Shown here: positions 56,492-64,000 of the stretch, piece after piece | Position numbering within the stretch: the stretch's first letter is position 1 | How the letters are laid out: each line of letters starts with the position of its first letter | Assembly (NCBI RefSeq): GCF_002278075.1 | Contig: NZ_CP022989.1 | Span: 1,860,001 to 1,924,000 of the forward strand | Reading direction: 5' to 3' | DNA length: 64,000 bases | Source: Paraburkholderia aromaticivorans | Lineage (GTDB): Bacteria; Pseudomonadota; Gammaproteobacteria; Burkholderiales; Burkholderiaceae | Program-made: the position numbers and the translations under genes | The notes under the pieces: generated by a model | Database searches by the model: none | The model's input: the letters and a program-made list of their open reading frames with translations, nothing else | Told to the model about the DNA's origin: nothing

Positions 56492-57130
56492 TCAGTGAGA
56501 CTCGGGCAGCGCGCGCAATACCGCGCGCACCGGGCTTGCGTCGAGTGTGGTCAGCTTGAGCGGCAGCGCGATCAGTTCGTAGTCGCCGGCGGCGACGTCG
56601 TCGAGCACGATGCCCTCGAGAATCGCCATGCGATGCACGCGGATGCGATGGTGAGCGTCCATCGTCTTCGACTCCTGCGGATCGAGCGACGGCGTGTCGA
56701 TGCCGATCAGCTTCACGCCTCGTGACGCCAGCAAGTCGATGGTGTCCGGCGCGACCGCGCAGAACGCGCTGTCCCAGGCTGTGGTCGGCGCATTTCTGTA
56801 AGTGCGCAGTAAGACTCGCGGCGGGAGGTCGTCGAGCGAGCCGGTCAAGTGTTGTGGCGTCACAACAGGCGCCGCGCCGATGCAATGAATCACGCGACAT
56901 CGGCCGAGGTAGGCGTCGAGCGGGACTTCGCCGATCGCGGCACCTTCGGCGTCGTAGTGCAGCGGGGCATCGGTGTGCGCGCCGGTGTGCGGCGACAGCG
57001 TCAACCGCGCGACGTTGACGGGCGAGCCCGCCTCCATGCGCCACACGCGCTCGATACCCACCGGCGTATCGCCCGGCCACACGGGCGTGGCGCAATCGAC
57101 GGCAGGGGTGATGTCCCAGAGAGTTGGCAT
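56492..57130 (-). CDS. kynB: Kynurenine formamidase
   Basis: Metal-dependent cyclase-family hydrolase converting N-formylkynurenine to kynurenine, 212 residues. The zinc motif [11 protein letters not shown] (around residues 48-58) and the following [15 protein letters not shown] are diagnostic. [19 protein letters not shown], with further metal ligands, lies near residue 150. First gene of the leftward operon; diverges from the Lrp-type regulator gene by 130 bases. Confidence 0.95.
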   Translation of the reverse strand: MPTLWDITPAVDCATPVWPGDTPVGIERVWRMEAGSPVNVARLTLSPHTGAHTDAPLHYDAEGAAIGEVPLDAYLGRCRVIHCIGAAPVVTPQHLTGSLDDLPPRVLLRTYRNAPTTAWDSAFCAVAPDTIDLLASRGVKLIGIDTPSLDPQESKTMDAHHRIRVHRMAILEGIVLDDVAAGDYELIALPLKLTTLDASPVRAVLRALPESH

Positions 57131-57260
57131 AGTCGCATCAACGGTTTGTGTCTATCCGGAAATGATAGGTGGCTTGACACGAAATGTGATTGCGAAAAAA
57201 TCTCCTTCTACGCCGTGTCTTGGAACATAATTTGAGATAAATGGGAAAGGGAGACCGAAT

Positions 57261-57776
57261 ATGAACGCGATCTCGCTCGACGCCACCGATTGCCGTATTT
57301 TGACGGTGCTTCAGCAAGAAGGACGGATCAGCAATCTCGACCTCGCGGAGCGCATCTCGCTCTCGCCGTCAGCCTGTCTGCGACGCCTGCGCCTGCTCGA
57401 AGAGCAGGGCGTCATCGAACATTACCGCGCGTGTCTGAATCGCGAAGTGCTGGGTTTTGAACTGGAAGCGTTCGTGCAGGTGTCCATGCGCAACGACCAG
57501 GAGAACTGGCACGAGCGCTTTGCGGAAGCGGTGCGCGACTGGCCGGAAGTGGTCGGCGCGTTCGTCGTGACCGGCGAGACGCACTATCTGCTGCGCGTGC
57601 TCGCGCACAATCTCAAACACTATTCGGATTTCGTGCTGCAGCGGCTCTACAAGGCGCCGGGCGTGATGGATATTCGTTCGAATATCGTGCTGCAAACACT
57701 CAAGGAGGATTCGGGCGTGCCGGTGTCGTTGGTGAAGAAAGCCAGTGGGCATAGCGCGACGCACAACGACCGCTGA
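57261..57776 (+). CDS. Lrp/AsnC-family regulator of the kynurenine operon
   Basis: Regulator of 171 residues. The N-terminal helix-turn-helix (ISNLDLAERISLSPSACLRR) is followed by a RAM effector domain (FELEAFVQVSMRN, VVGAFVVTGETHYLLRV). Divergence from kynB, as with KynR in Pseudomonas aeruginosa, suggests activation in response to kynurenine or tryptophan. The intergenic region has TTGACA at 57174-57179 and AT-rich DNA where its site probably lies. GGGAG precedes the start. Confidence 0.9.
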   Translation: MNAISLDATDCRILTVLQQEGRISNLDLAERISLSPSACLRRLRLLEEQGVIEHYRACLNREVLGFELEAFVQVSMRNDQENWHERFAEAVRDWPEVVGAFVVTGETHYLLRVLAHNLKHYSDFVLQRLYKAPGVMDIRSNIVLQTLKEDSGVPVSLVKKASGHSATHNDR

Positions 57777-57796
57777 GTGCGAGGACCGCGGCGCAA

Positions 57797-58306
57797 TCAG
57801 AGCGGCTTGAGTCCGTGAAACAGGCCGTTCTGAAATACGAGCGGCGCGATTTCGGCAGCATGCTCATGCACACCGCAGCGCTCCACTTCGCCGACGAAAA
57901 TCACGTGGTCGCCTTCTTCGTAACGGCTGCGGTTATGGCATTCGAACCAGGCGAGCGCGCCGTCCAGCACCGGCATGCCGGTGTCGCCTTCCGCGTGCGA
58001 CACGCCTTCGAAGCGGTCGCCCTTGACGGTCGCAAAGCGCTTGCACAGATCGAGCTGCGACGCGGCCAGCACGTTGACCACGTAGTGACTGTTGGCGCGG
58101 AACACGGGCATGGACGCCGAGCGCGTGGCGAGACTCCACAACACCAGCGGCGGATTGAGCGAAACCGAATTGAACGAACTGGCCGTGATGCCGATCAATT
58201 GGCCGGACGCCGCGCGCGTCGTAATGACGGTGACGCCGGTGGCGAATTGGCTGAGCGCCTGTTTGAAGGCGTTCTGGTCGAAGTTGGGCGGGCTGGCGCG
58301 CTTCAT
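57797..58306 (-). CDS. Flavin reductase-like domain protein
   Basis: FMN-binding protein of 169 residues. The FMN contacts FATGVTVITTR, GITASSFNSVSLNPPLVLWSL and YVVNVLAASQLDLCKRFA are typical of the reductase component of two-component flavin monooxygenases. GDHVIFVGEVERC closes the barrel. The ATG at 58306 matches the family N-terminus; the frame is open 41 codons upstream. It converges with the Lrp gene. No monooxygenase partner is adjacent, so its role here is unknown. Confidence 0.87.
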   Translation of the reverse strand: MKRASPPNFDQNAFKQALSQFATGVTVITTRAASGQLIGITASSFNSVSLNPPLVLWSLATRSASMPVFRANSHYVVNVLAASQLDLCKRFATVKGDRFEGVSHAEGDTGMPVLDGALAWFECHNRSRYEEGDHVIFVGEVERCGVHEHAAEIAPLVFQNGLFHGLKPL

Positions 58307-58562
58307 TGGGCGCACGCCCCTGGCGCAAACCGGCCGAACCCCGGGATGAACCTGCCGCGCGTGCGGCCGAAAACAAATGATTCGAAAGTCATAGTGAAAA
58401 TCGTCGATTTGTCCCAATTTTAACTGCAATCGCGGCGGACAGGCCGTGAGCCTCAGCTAGTGAGTGAAAAACCCGCTAAGCTGGAAAGCTCGGTCGTGGC
58501 ATGAGCGTTGCGGCAAAGCGTGGACCGGCATCGGCCGATTATGAGTTCAAGGAGCGCGCAGT

Positions 58563-59111
58563 ATGAGTCAGACAGGCGAAGTCGCCACTCTCGGCGGCGG
58601 TTGTTTCTGGTGCCTCGAAGCGGTGTATCTGGGCGTCGAAGGCGTGAACGCGGTGGAATCGGGTTATGCGGGCGGCCAGACCCGGCGCCCGACTTACGAG
58701 GACGTGTGCGATGGCGAGTCGGGCCACGCGGAAGTCGTGAAAGTCGACTTCGATCCGGCGAAGATCAGCTATCGCGAGATTCTCGACATTTTTTTCGCAA
58801 TCCACGATCCGACGCAATTAAACCGCCAGGGCAATGACGTCGGCACTCAATACCGCTCGGTGATCTTCACGCATTCCGAAGCGCAGCGGGAAACGGCGCT
58901 GCAGGCGATCCGCGAGATTGGCGAACAGCAGGTTTACGACGGCCAGATCGTCACCCAGGTGCTGCCGCTGGACGGCAACTACTGGCCCGCCGAGGCTTAC
59001 CACCAGAACTATTTTGCGCATCACCCGAACCAAGGCTATTGCTCGTTCGTGGTGGCGCCGAAGGTGGCGAAGTTTCGTCAGAAGTTTGCTCACCGGATCA
59101 AGGTGAGCTAG
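58563..59111 (+). CDS. msrA: Peptide-methionine (S)-S-oxide reductase
   Basis: Repairs S-form methionine sulfoxide in proteins, 182 residues. The catalytic Cys14 lies in GGGCFWCLEAVY. ESGYAGGQTRRPTYEDVCDGESGHAEVV-type segments (the T-Y-E-D-V-C and G-H-A-E-V parts) and NDVGTQYRSVIF are conserved. HHPNQGYCSFVVAPKVAKFR ends the core, with a possible recycling Cys. GGAGCGC precedes the ATG. A hairpin between it and the convergent DUF72 gene follows. Confidence 0.96.
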   Translation: MSQTGEVATLGGGCFWCLEAVYLGVEGVNAVESGYAGGQTRRPTYEDVCDGESGHAEVVKVDFDPAKISYREILDIFFAIHDPTQLNRQGNDVGTQYRSVIFTHSEAQRETALQAIREIGEQQVYDGQIVTQVLPLDGNYWPAEAYHQNYFAHHPNQGYCSFVVAPKVAKFRQKFAHRIKVS

Positions 59112-59130
59112 CGGGCCGAGAGGCCGGTTG

Positions 59131-59151
59131 GGCGCTTTTTCCTTAAGCGCC
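59131..59151. terminator. Hairpin between convergent msrA and DUF72 genes
   Basis: GGCGCTT (59131-59137) pairs with AAGCGCC (59145-59151). For the rightward transcript the loop is T-rich (TTTCCTT). The DUF72 stop codon lies in this hairpin. Confidence 0.5.
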
Positions 59152-60435
59152 GGAGTGGGGCGGTTTCTCGTTCTCGTCGGCCGGCGTGGGCTTACGGTCG
59201 TGCTCGTGCTCGTGTTCATGCTCGTGTTCATGAGCCAGCCGCGCATACGCCTCGATGATTGCCCGCGCCAACTCCATGCAACTCAGCGGCGCCGAGCCTT
59301 CCGCTTTATTGTTGATCGCGATCACCACCGGCTGGCCGGCCAGCGCGTAGCGCGCGGCCAGTTCGGCGAGTGAAGCGCGGGTCGCGGGATCCGGGTCGAC
59401 CAGCTGGTTGAACGGCTCGTACTTTGCCTTGGCCTGTTCGTATTTGAAACCGCCGTGCAGACTCCAGCGCACGATCAGCGGCCCGGCCGGTTCGCCGTCG
59501 AGCAGCGCGAGCGCCGCGGCCTGGCGCAGCGGGTCGGGCATGCGCGCGTGAATCCCCACGCAATAGCGCACGCCCGCCGTTTTGAGCGTGCGGATGAAGC
59601 GCGGCGTGAGCAGGCTCGCATCGCGGATTTCGATCGCGTAGCGGGTGCCGTCGGGCAGCCTGGGCAAGGCCATCAGGAATTCGCCCAGCCGTTCGATGAA
59701 TGCCGCCGGCTGCGCGAGCATCGGATCCGGCAGCGGCGAGAGCTGGAACACCAGTGCGCCGGCCTTGGCGCCGAGCCCTTCGAGACAAGGCGTGACGAAT
59801 TCGTCGATCGCCATTTGCGGGTTCAGGAAACACGGGTTCATCGAGACCGGCTCGCCGCGTTCGGCACGCACGGTGGCGTCGGTGATGGTCATCGGCGCTT
59901 TGACGATGAAGCGGAAGTGCTCGGGCACTTGCTGCGCGTAGCGCAAATACTCGGTGACCGTGAGCGCCTGATAAAACGACCGGTCGATGCTGACGGTCTT
60001 CAGTAGCGGATGCGCGCCGTAGGCCGTGAGACCTTCGCGGGAAAGCTTGCTGTTGCTGTACTCGTCGCCGTAGACGATGCCGTTCCAGCCCGGAAACGAC
60101 CACGTCGACGTGCCGAGGTGGATCTGCGCAGGCAATTCGGCCGCGAGTGCGAGCAGATCGGGCGAGGGCGGGGCGGCGAGGATTTCGCGGCCGCGGCGCT
60201 TTTTCGGGGTGTCGGCGGGGAGGTGGGCGGTGTCGGCGTCAGGCGCGGCGCCGGCGCCGTCCGGCTGCGATACGGCGCCGCCGGTGTACGCGCGTGGCGG
60301 CTTGATCCGGGCCTCGTCTTTCGATGCCGGCGCCTCCGCCGGCATCCCGAATAGATCGAACTGCACGGCTTCACCCGCAGCGGGCAACTCGCCTTCGACC
60401 GGCTCTCCAACTTCGCTTGTCCCGCTCTGGTCCAT
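59143..60435 (-). CDS. DUF72 (YecE-like) protein with acidic/His repeat tail
   Basis: Protein of 430 residues with a DUF72 TIM-barrel-like core (about residues 104-385): IHLGTSTWSFPGWNGIVY, HFRFIVKAPMTITD, LPLPDP-type segments and VGIHARMPDP. The function of the family is not established. The first 100 residues are Ala/Pro-rich and low in complexity. The C-terminus has alternating His and Glu (five HE units around residue 405), encoded by a six-base repeat. An N-terminal FDLFG patch near residue 28 resembles a sliding-clamp-binding peptide, but this is speculative. Confidence 0.85.
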   Translation of the reverse strand: MDQSGTSEVGEPVEGELPAAGEAVQFDLFGMPAEAPASKDEARIKPPRAYTGGAVSQPDGAGAAPDADTAHLPADTPKKRRGREILAAPPSPDLLALAAELPAQIHLGTSTWSFPGWNGIVYGDEYSNSKLSREGLTAYGAHPLLKTVSIDRSFYQALTVTEYLRYAQQVPEHFRFIVKAPMTITDATVRAERGEPVSMNPCFLNPQMAIDEFVTPCLEGLGAKAGALVFQLSPLPDPMLAQPAAFIERLGEFLMALPRLPDGTRYAIEIRDASLLTPRFIRTLKTAGVRYCVGIHARMPDPLRQAAALALLDGEPAGPLIVRWSLHGGFKYEQAKAKYEPFNQLVDPDPATRASLAELAARYALAGQPVVIAINNKAEGSAPLSCMELARAIIEAYARLAHEHEHEHEHEHDRKPTPADENEKPPHSGA

Positions 60436-60506
60436 CGGTGTTCGACCTGCTGTTCAAAGGTTGCGCTGCGTCGCCCGCTCATGCACGGCGCCGCGGCGCA
60501 ACCGGA

Positions 60507-61721
60507 TTACAGCGGTTTGTCGTACATATAGCGGCGCGACCACGGCAGGGTTTTCGCGCTGCGGCCGGCTTTGCGGCACACCACCTGGTAGATCGAGACG
60601 TCGTCGTTTTCGAACGCATAGGCGCAACCGGCGAGGTACACGCGCCAGATGCGGAATTTCTCGTCGTCGACCAGCTTGCGGGCTTCTTCCGCATGCGTTT
60701 CGAAATTTTCCGCCCAGATGTCCAGCGTGTGCGCATAGTGACGGCGCAGGCTTTCGACGTCAACTGCTTCGAGCCCGCCGCGCTGCATGGCTTCGAGCGC
60801 GAGGCTGATATGCGGCAGCTCGCCGTCCGGGAACACATAGCGGTCGATGAATTCGCCGCCGCCGAGCGCGGTCTCGCCACTGTCCGCATCGCTCGACGTA
60901 ATACCGTGATTCATCGCGATACCGTCGTCCACCAGCAGATCGCGGATCCTCTCGAAGTAGCCCGGCAGATTCTTGCGGCCCACGTGTTCGAACATGCCGA
61001 CGCTCGTGATGCGATCGAATTGCCCTTGAACGTCGCGGTAGTCCTGCAGACGAATCTCGATCTGGCTTTCGAGGCCCGCGGCTCTCACGCGCGCGGTGGC
61101 GAGATCGAACTGGTTCTGCGAGAGCGTCACGCCCACGCACTTCGCGCCGAACTTCTGCGCCGCGCGCAGCACGAGCGCACCCCAGCCGCAGCCGATATCG
61201 AGCAGGCGCTGCCCCGGCTGCAACTGGATCTTGGTGAGGATGTGGTCGATTTTCTTGATCTGCGCGGTGGCGAGATCTTCGTTGCCGTTCTCGAAGTACG
61301 CGCACGAGTACACCATGTTCTCGTCGAGCCACAGCTTGTAGAACTCGTTCGAGACGTCGTAGTGATATTGGATCGCTTTCTTGTCCGACGCCTTCGAATG
61401 ATTGAAGTAACGCCGCACGCGCGCCAGCTTGCCCGCGCTCGTGACCGTGTTGCGCGCCAGTTCGTAACCGACATTGATGATGTCCGACAGCTTGCCCTCG
61501 ATGTCGATCTTGCCCTTCACGTATGCCTCGCCGAGATTGTCGAGGCTCGGTTCGAGCAGATAGGGCAGCGCCGTGGCGCTTTTGACATGGAGCGTGACCT
61601 GAGGCGCGGCAAACTGCCCGAAGTCGTGTTGCTGACCGTCCCACAGCACGAGGCGCGCCGGAACGTTAGCCTTGGTTTTTACATCTTCCACCCACTGCGC
61701 CAGCTTCTTCTCCCAGAACAT
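60507..61721 (-). CDS. cfa: Cyclopropane-fatty-acyl-phospholipid synthase
   Basis: SAM-dependent enzyme that adds a methylene bridge to unsaturated acyl chains of membrane phospholipids, 404 residues. The SAM-binding LLDIGCGWGALVLRAA (around residue 160), VGVTLSQNQFDLA, and the bicarbonate and lipid-site region SVGMFEHVGRKNLPGYF are intact. The ATG at 61721 has GGAGA upstream; the open frame before it is not family-like. pdxH lies upstream in the same direction, 141 bases away. Confidence 0.94.
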   Translation of the reverse strand: MFWEKKLAQWVEDVKTKANVPARLVLWDGQQHDFGQFAAPQVTLHVKSATALPYLLEPSLDNLGEAYVKGKIDIEGKLSDIINVGYELARNTVTSAGKLARVRRYFNHSKASDKKAIQYHYDVSNEFYKLWLDENMVYSCAYFENGNEDLATAQIKKIDHILTKIQLQPGQRLLDIGCGWGALVLRAAQKFGAKCVGVTLSQNQFDLATARVRAAGLESQIEIRLQDYRDVQGQFDRITSVGMFEHVGRKNLPGYFERIRDLLVDDGIAMNHGITSSDADSGETALGGGEFIDRYVFPDGELPHISLALEAMQRGGLEAVDVESLRRHYAHTLDIWAENFETHAEEARKLVDDEKFRIWRVYLAGCAYAFENDDVSIYQVVCRKAGRSAKTLPWSRRYMYDKPL

Positions 61722-61862
61722 GTGATCTCTCCGTGTCCGTTGAATTAAAGCAAAGCTTGTGTGGACCGCAGCTCGATGCGGCGCAACTCCCATGCCGCGA
61801 GATGCCATCCGGCCGGCGCGCGCTGCTGCGTTGGCAACGCACTGCCGGCGTTGTATTCCGAT

Positions 61863-62504
61863 TCAGGGCGACAGGCGGGAGATTTGCCAGTCGCTGTTTT
61901 CGCCCGATCGAGTGTAGAGCAGGCGGTCGTGCAGACGCGACGGCCGGCCCTGCCAGAACTCGATTGCTTCGGGCACCAAACGATAGCCGCCCCAGTGCGG
62001 CGGACGCGGCGGTTGATCGCCGAATTGCAGGCTGAATTCGCGTTCGCGTGTTTCGAGCTGCGAACGGCTTTCAATTGGCTGACTTTGATTGGACGCCCAC
62101 GCACCGATGCGCGAACCGAGCGGGCGCGATGCGAAATACCCATCGCTTTCTTCCGCGCTGGTTTTGACGACGCGGCCCTCGACGCGTACCTGGCGCTCCA
62201 GTTCAATCCAGTAGAACAGCAGGCTGGCGTAGGGATTGGCCGCCAGTTCGCGGCCTTTACGGCTTTCGTAATTGGTGAAGAACACAAAGCCGCGTTCGTC
62301 GACGCCCTTGATCAGCACGATGCGCGCCGAAGGCCGGCCGCGCGAATCGACCGTGGCCACCGTCATGGTATTCGGCTCGGGCAGTTGGGCGTCTACCGCC
62401 TGTTTGAACCACGTATCGAATTGGCGAAACGGGTTGCGGTCGACATCGCCGACGTCCAAAGAACCCAGCGAATAGTTTTTTCGAAGTTTGGCGAGTGAGG
62501 TCAT
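61863..62504 (-). CDS. pdxH: Pyridoxamine 5'-phosphate oxidase
   Basis: FMN enzyme making pyridoxal 5'-phosphate, 213 residues. [18 protein letters not shown], the FMN segment [38 protein letters not shown] and the C-terminal WQISRLSP are diagnostic. Length and ends are normal. It diverges from tcdA by 227 bases, in which I see no further gene. Confidence 0.96.
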   Translation of the reverse strand: MTSLAKLRKNYSLGSLDVGDVDRNPFRQFDTWFKQAVDAQLPEPNTMTVATVDSRGRPSARIVLIKGVDERGFVFFTNYESRKGRELAANPYASLLFYWIELERQVRVEGRVVKTSAEESDGYFASRPLGSRIGAWASNQSQPIESRSQLETREREFSLQFGDQPPRPPHWGGYRLVPEAIEFWQGRPSRLHDRLLYTRSGENSDWQISRLSP

Positions 62505-62731
62505 GTTCTTATGCGAACGCTACAGTTCAATCAGTATAGCTAAGGCGCTAATTTTTTGCGCGCAGCCACGTCAAGGTCCGGTGTGGTGAACGGGCCATGC
62601 CGGCGCGCCGCGCCCCTCGCTGCTGTTCTTTCCACGCCAATGCAACTCGATGGGTTCAGGCAAAATACGGGGCTGCGTACGCATGCGCGTCGCCACTATG
62701 TGTTTTTGCCTGACCAACGAGCCCTGCCACC

Positions 62732-63589
62732 ATGTCCAGCACCATCGCGCCATCCGATCTTACTACCAGCCTCGCCGGGAGTGAAACCGCCGACCGCGCG
62801 CGGCGCTTCGGCGGTATTGCCCGCCTGTATGGCGCGCCGGCGCTTGCCGCATTCGAAGGCGCGCACGTCGCGGTGATCGGCATTGGCGGCGTGGGCTCGT
62901 GGGTGGCCGAGGCGCTCGCGCGCAGCGCGGTCGGCACGCTCACCCTGATCGATCTCGACAACGTCGCCGAGAGCAACACTAACCGGCAGATCCATGCGCT
63001 CGACGGCAACTACGGAAAACCGAAGGTCGAAGCAATGGCCGAACGCATCCTGGCGATCAATCCGTTTTGCGACGTGCGCCAGGTCGAAGACTTTGTCGAG
63101 CCGGATAACTTCGACGCCACGCTCGGTGGCGGCTTCGATTACGTGATCGATGCGATCGACAGCGTGCGCACCAAGACCGCACTGATCGCATGGTGTGTAG
63201 AGAAGAAGCAGCCGTTGATCACGGTCGGCGGCGCGGGTGGCCAGCTCGATCCGACGCGCATTCGCATCGACGATCTCGCGCTGACGATCCAGGACCCGTT
63301 GCTCTCGAAAGTGCGTGGACAGTTGCGCAAGCAGCACGGTTTTCCACGCGGCCCCAAGGCGAAGTTCAAGGTGAGCGCGGTGTATTCCGACGAGCCGTTG
63401 ATCTACCCCGAAGCCGCCGTCTGCGATATCGACGCAGAAGCCGAGCACGTGAGCACGTCACCGGGTCACACGGGACCGGTTGGTTTGAACTGCGCGGGAT
63501 TTGGTTCGAGTGTGTGCGTGACGGCGAGCTTCGGTTTTGCCGCGGCCGCGCATGTGTTGCGGGCGCTGGCGAAGCAGGCGACGGCTTGA
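62732..63589 (+). CDS. tcdA: tRNA threonylcarbamoyladenosine dehydratase
   Basis: ThiF/MoeB/E1-like ATP-dependent enzyme that cyclises t6A to ct6A in tRNA, 285 residues. The adenylation domain shows VIGIGGVGSWVAEALARS, the Arg-containing ESNTNRQIHAL, and IDAIDSVRTK. Downstream PGHTGPVGLNCAGFGSS fits TcdA/CsdL. The pathway starts with TsaC, encoded near 9.5 kb. Confidence 0.94.
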   Translation: MSSTIAPSDLTTSLAGSETADRARRFGGIARLYGAPALAAFEGAHVAVIGIGGVGSWVAEALARSAVGTLTLIDLDNVAESNTNRQIHALDGNYGKPKVEAMAERILAINPFCDVRQVEDFVEPDNFDATLGGGFDYVIDAIDSVRTKTALIAWCVEKKQPLITVGGAGGQLDPTRIRIDDLALTIQDPLLSKVRGQLRKQHGFPRGPKAKFKVSAVYSDEPLIYPEAAVCDIDAEAEHVSTSPGHTGPVGLNCAGFGSSVCVTASFGFAAAAHVLRALAKQATA

Positions 63590-63691
63590 GGTGAATCACG
63601 CCGCGGCAGTTGCCGCGGCGCTTCCCAGTTTCAGGCATGCAGGCCATTCGGGCGCGGCACACCGGCCGCTCCCGAATATTGACCATGCTGA

Positions 63692-64000
63692 TCAGAACAG
63701 CGAGGCGCTCAGCTTGCGCCGCCATTGCGACACCAGCTCCGGCTGATGCGCGGCCAGATCGAACACCGACAGCATGGTCTTGCGGCCGATATCGTCGCGG
63801 AACGTGCGGTCGCGTTGCACGATCGCAAGCAGTTGCTCGAGCGCTTCCGCGTATTTACGGCGAGCGATCAGTGCGCTGGCCAGATCGAAACGCGCTTCCA
63901 GATCGGCGGGGTCGGCCGCGACTTTCGCCTCCAGCGCATCCGTGGGCGGCAGATCCGCGGCGGCGTCCACGGCGTCGAGGCGCGTCTTGATCGCGTTGAA
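63692..64000 (-). CDS. cnoX: TPR-containing thioredoxin-like chaperone, C-terminal part (partial)
   Basis: The last about 102 residues of a gene that continues beyond the right edge. They contain TPR-like helices (ADPADLEARFDLASALIARRK and YAEALEQLLAIVQRDRTF) and a closing RKTMLSVFDLAA. This matches the C-terminal half of CnoX/YbbN, a thioredoxin-fold holdase. The thioredoxin domain itself is not visible, so the assignment depends on the tail. Confidence 0.75.
   Translation of the reverse strand, partial: FNAIKTRLDAVDAAADLPPTDALEAKVAADPADLEARFDLASALIARRKYAEALEQLLAIVQRDRTFRDDIGRKTMLSVFDLAAHQPELVSQWRRKLSASLF

Overview
The window is a GC-rich stretch of a beta-proteobacterial chromosome, most likely Burkholderiaceae and probably Paraburkholderia. 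The inference rests on gene order (pgk-pyk-fba-purC-purE-purK-tsaC), a BpeAB-OprB-type efflux operon with a divergent TetR gene, a kynB-kynU-kynA cluster with a divergent Lrp gene, and strong G/C bias at third codon positions. No database search was possible, so genus and orthologue names come from recognition of sequence motifs and order. I found no rRNA, tRNA, CRISPR array, transposase or phage gene. Almost all of the window is chromosomal housekeeping and catabolic DNA.

Layout. 1-1.7 kb: start of ilvE (leftward, cut by the window edge) opposite azlCD. 2-10.6 kb: rightward run of glycolysis (pgk, pyk, fba), purine synthesis (purC, purE, purK) and tRNA t6A synthesis (tsaC). 10.7-14.8 kb, leftward: a GDSL lipoprotein esterase, a histidine-box membrane hydroxylase and dacB. 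15-18.7 kb: an OmpR/EnvZ-type two-component pair followed by a degP/htrA protease whose promoter carries two spaced TTAA boxes. 19-22.8 kb: small envelope and accessory genes, a GlxA-type regulator and an isochorismatase-like hydrolase. 22.8-29.9 kb: TetR repressor, AcrR-like operator and the RND efflux operon. 30-35.6 kb: a xanthine/uracil-type permease, an FGGY kinase, and the frmA-fghA formaldehyde detoxification pair. 35.6-38.9 kb: leftward zur-znuA-znuC-znuB zinc uptake operon.

39-54 kb is a polyol (arabinitol/sorbitol/mannitol type) catabolic locus. A rightward operon holds an SDR dehydrogenase, a binding protein, two permeases, a HAD phosphatase and an ATPase. A leftward operon holds dalD, xylB and a SorC-type regulator, and an AraC-type regulator lies beside it. 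The promoters of the two operons share a nearly identical 31-bp block with the same -35/-10 spacing, so one regulator very probably controls both. Between the ATPase gene and its apparent original terminator lies an inserted cassette of about 2.9 kb, bracketed by two homologous copies of the ATPase gene's last 99 bases. It carries a Tat-exported type II cholesterol-oxidase-like flavoprotein and a Ser-rich protein I cannot place. This is the least ordinary part of the window.

54-64 kb: tryptophan-to-anthranilate degradation (kynB, kynU, kynA, with an Lrp-type regulator), a flavin reductase, msrA, a DUF72 protein with a His/Glu repeat tail, cfa, pdxH, tcdA, and the 3' end of a TPR/thioredoxin-type chaperone gene cut by the right edge.
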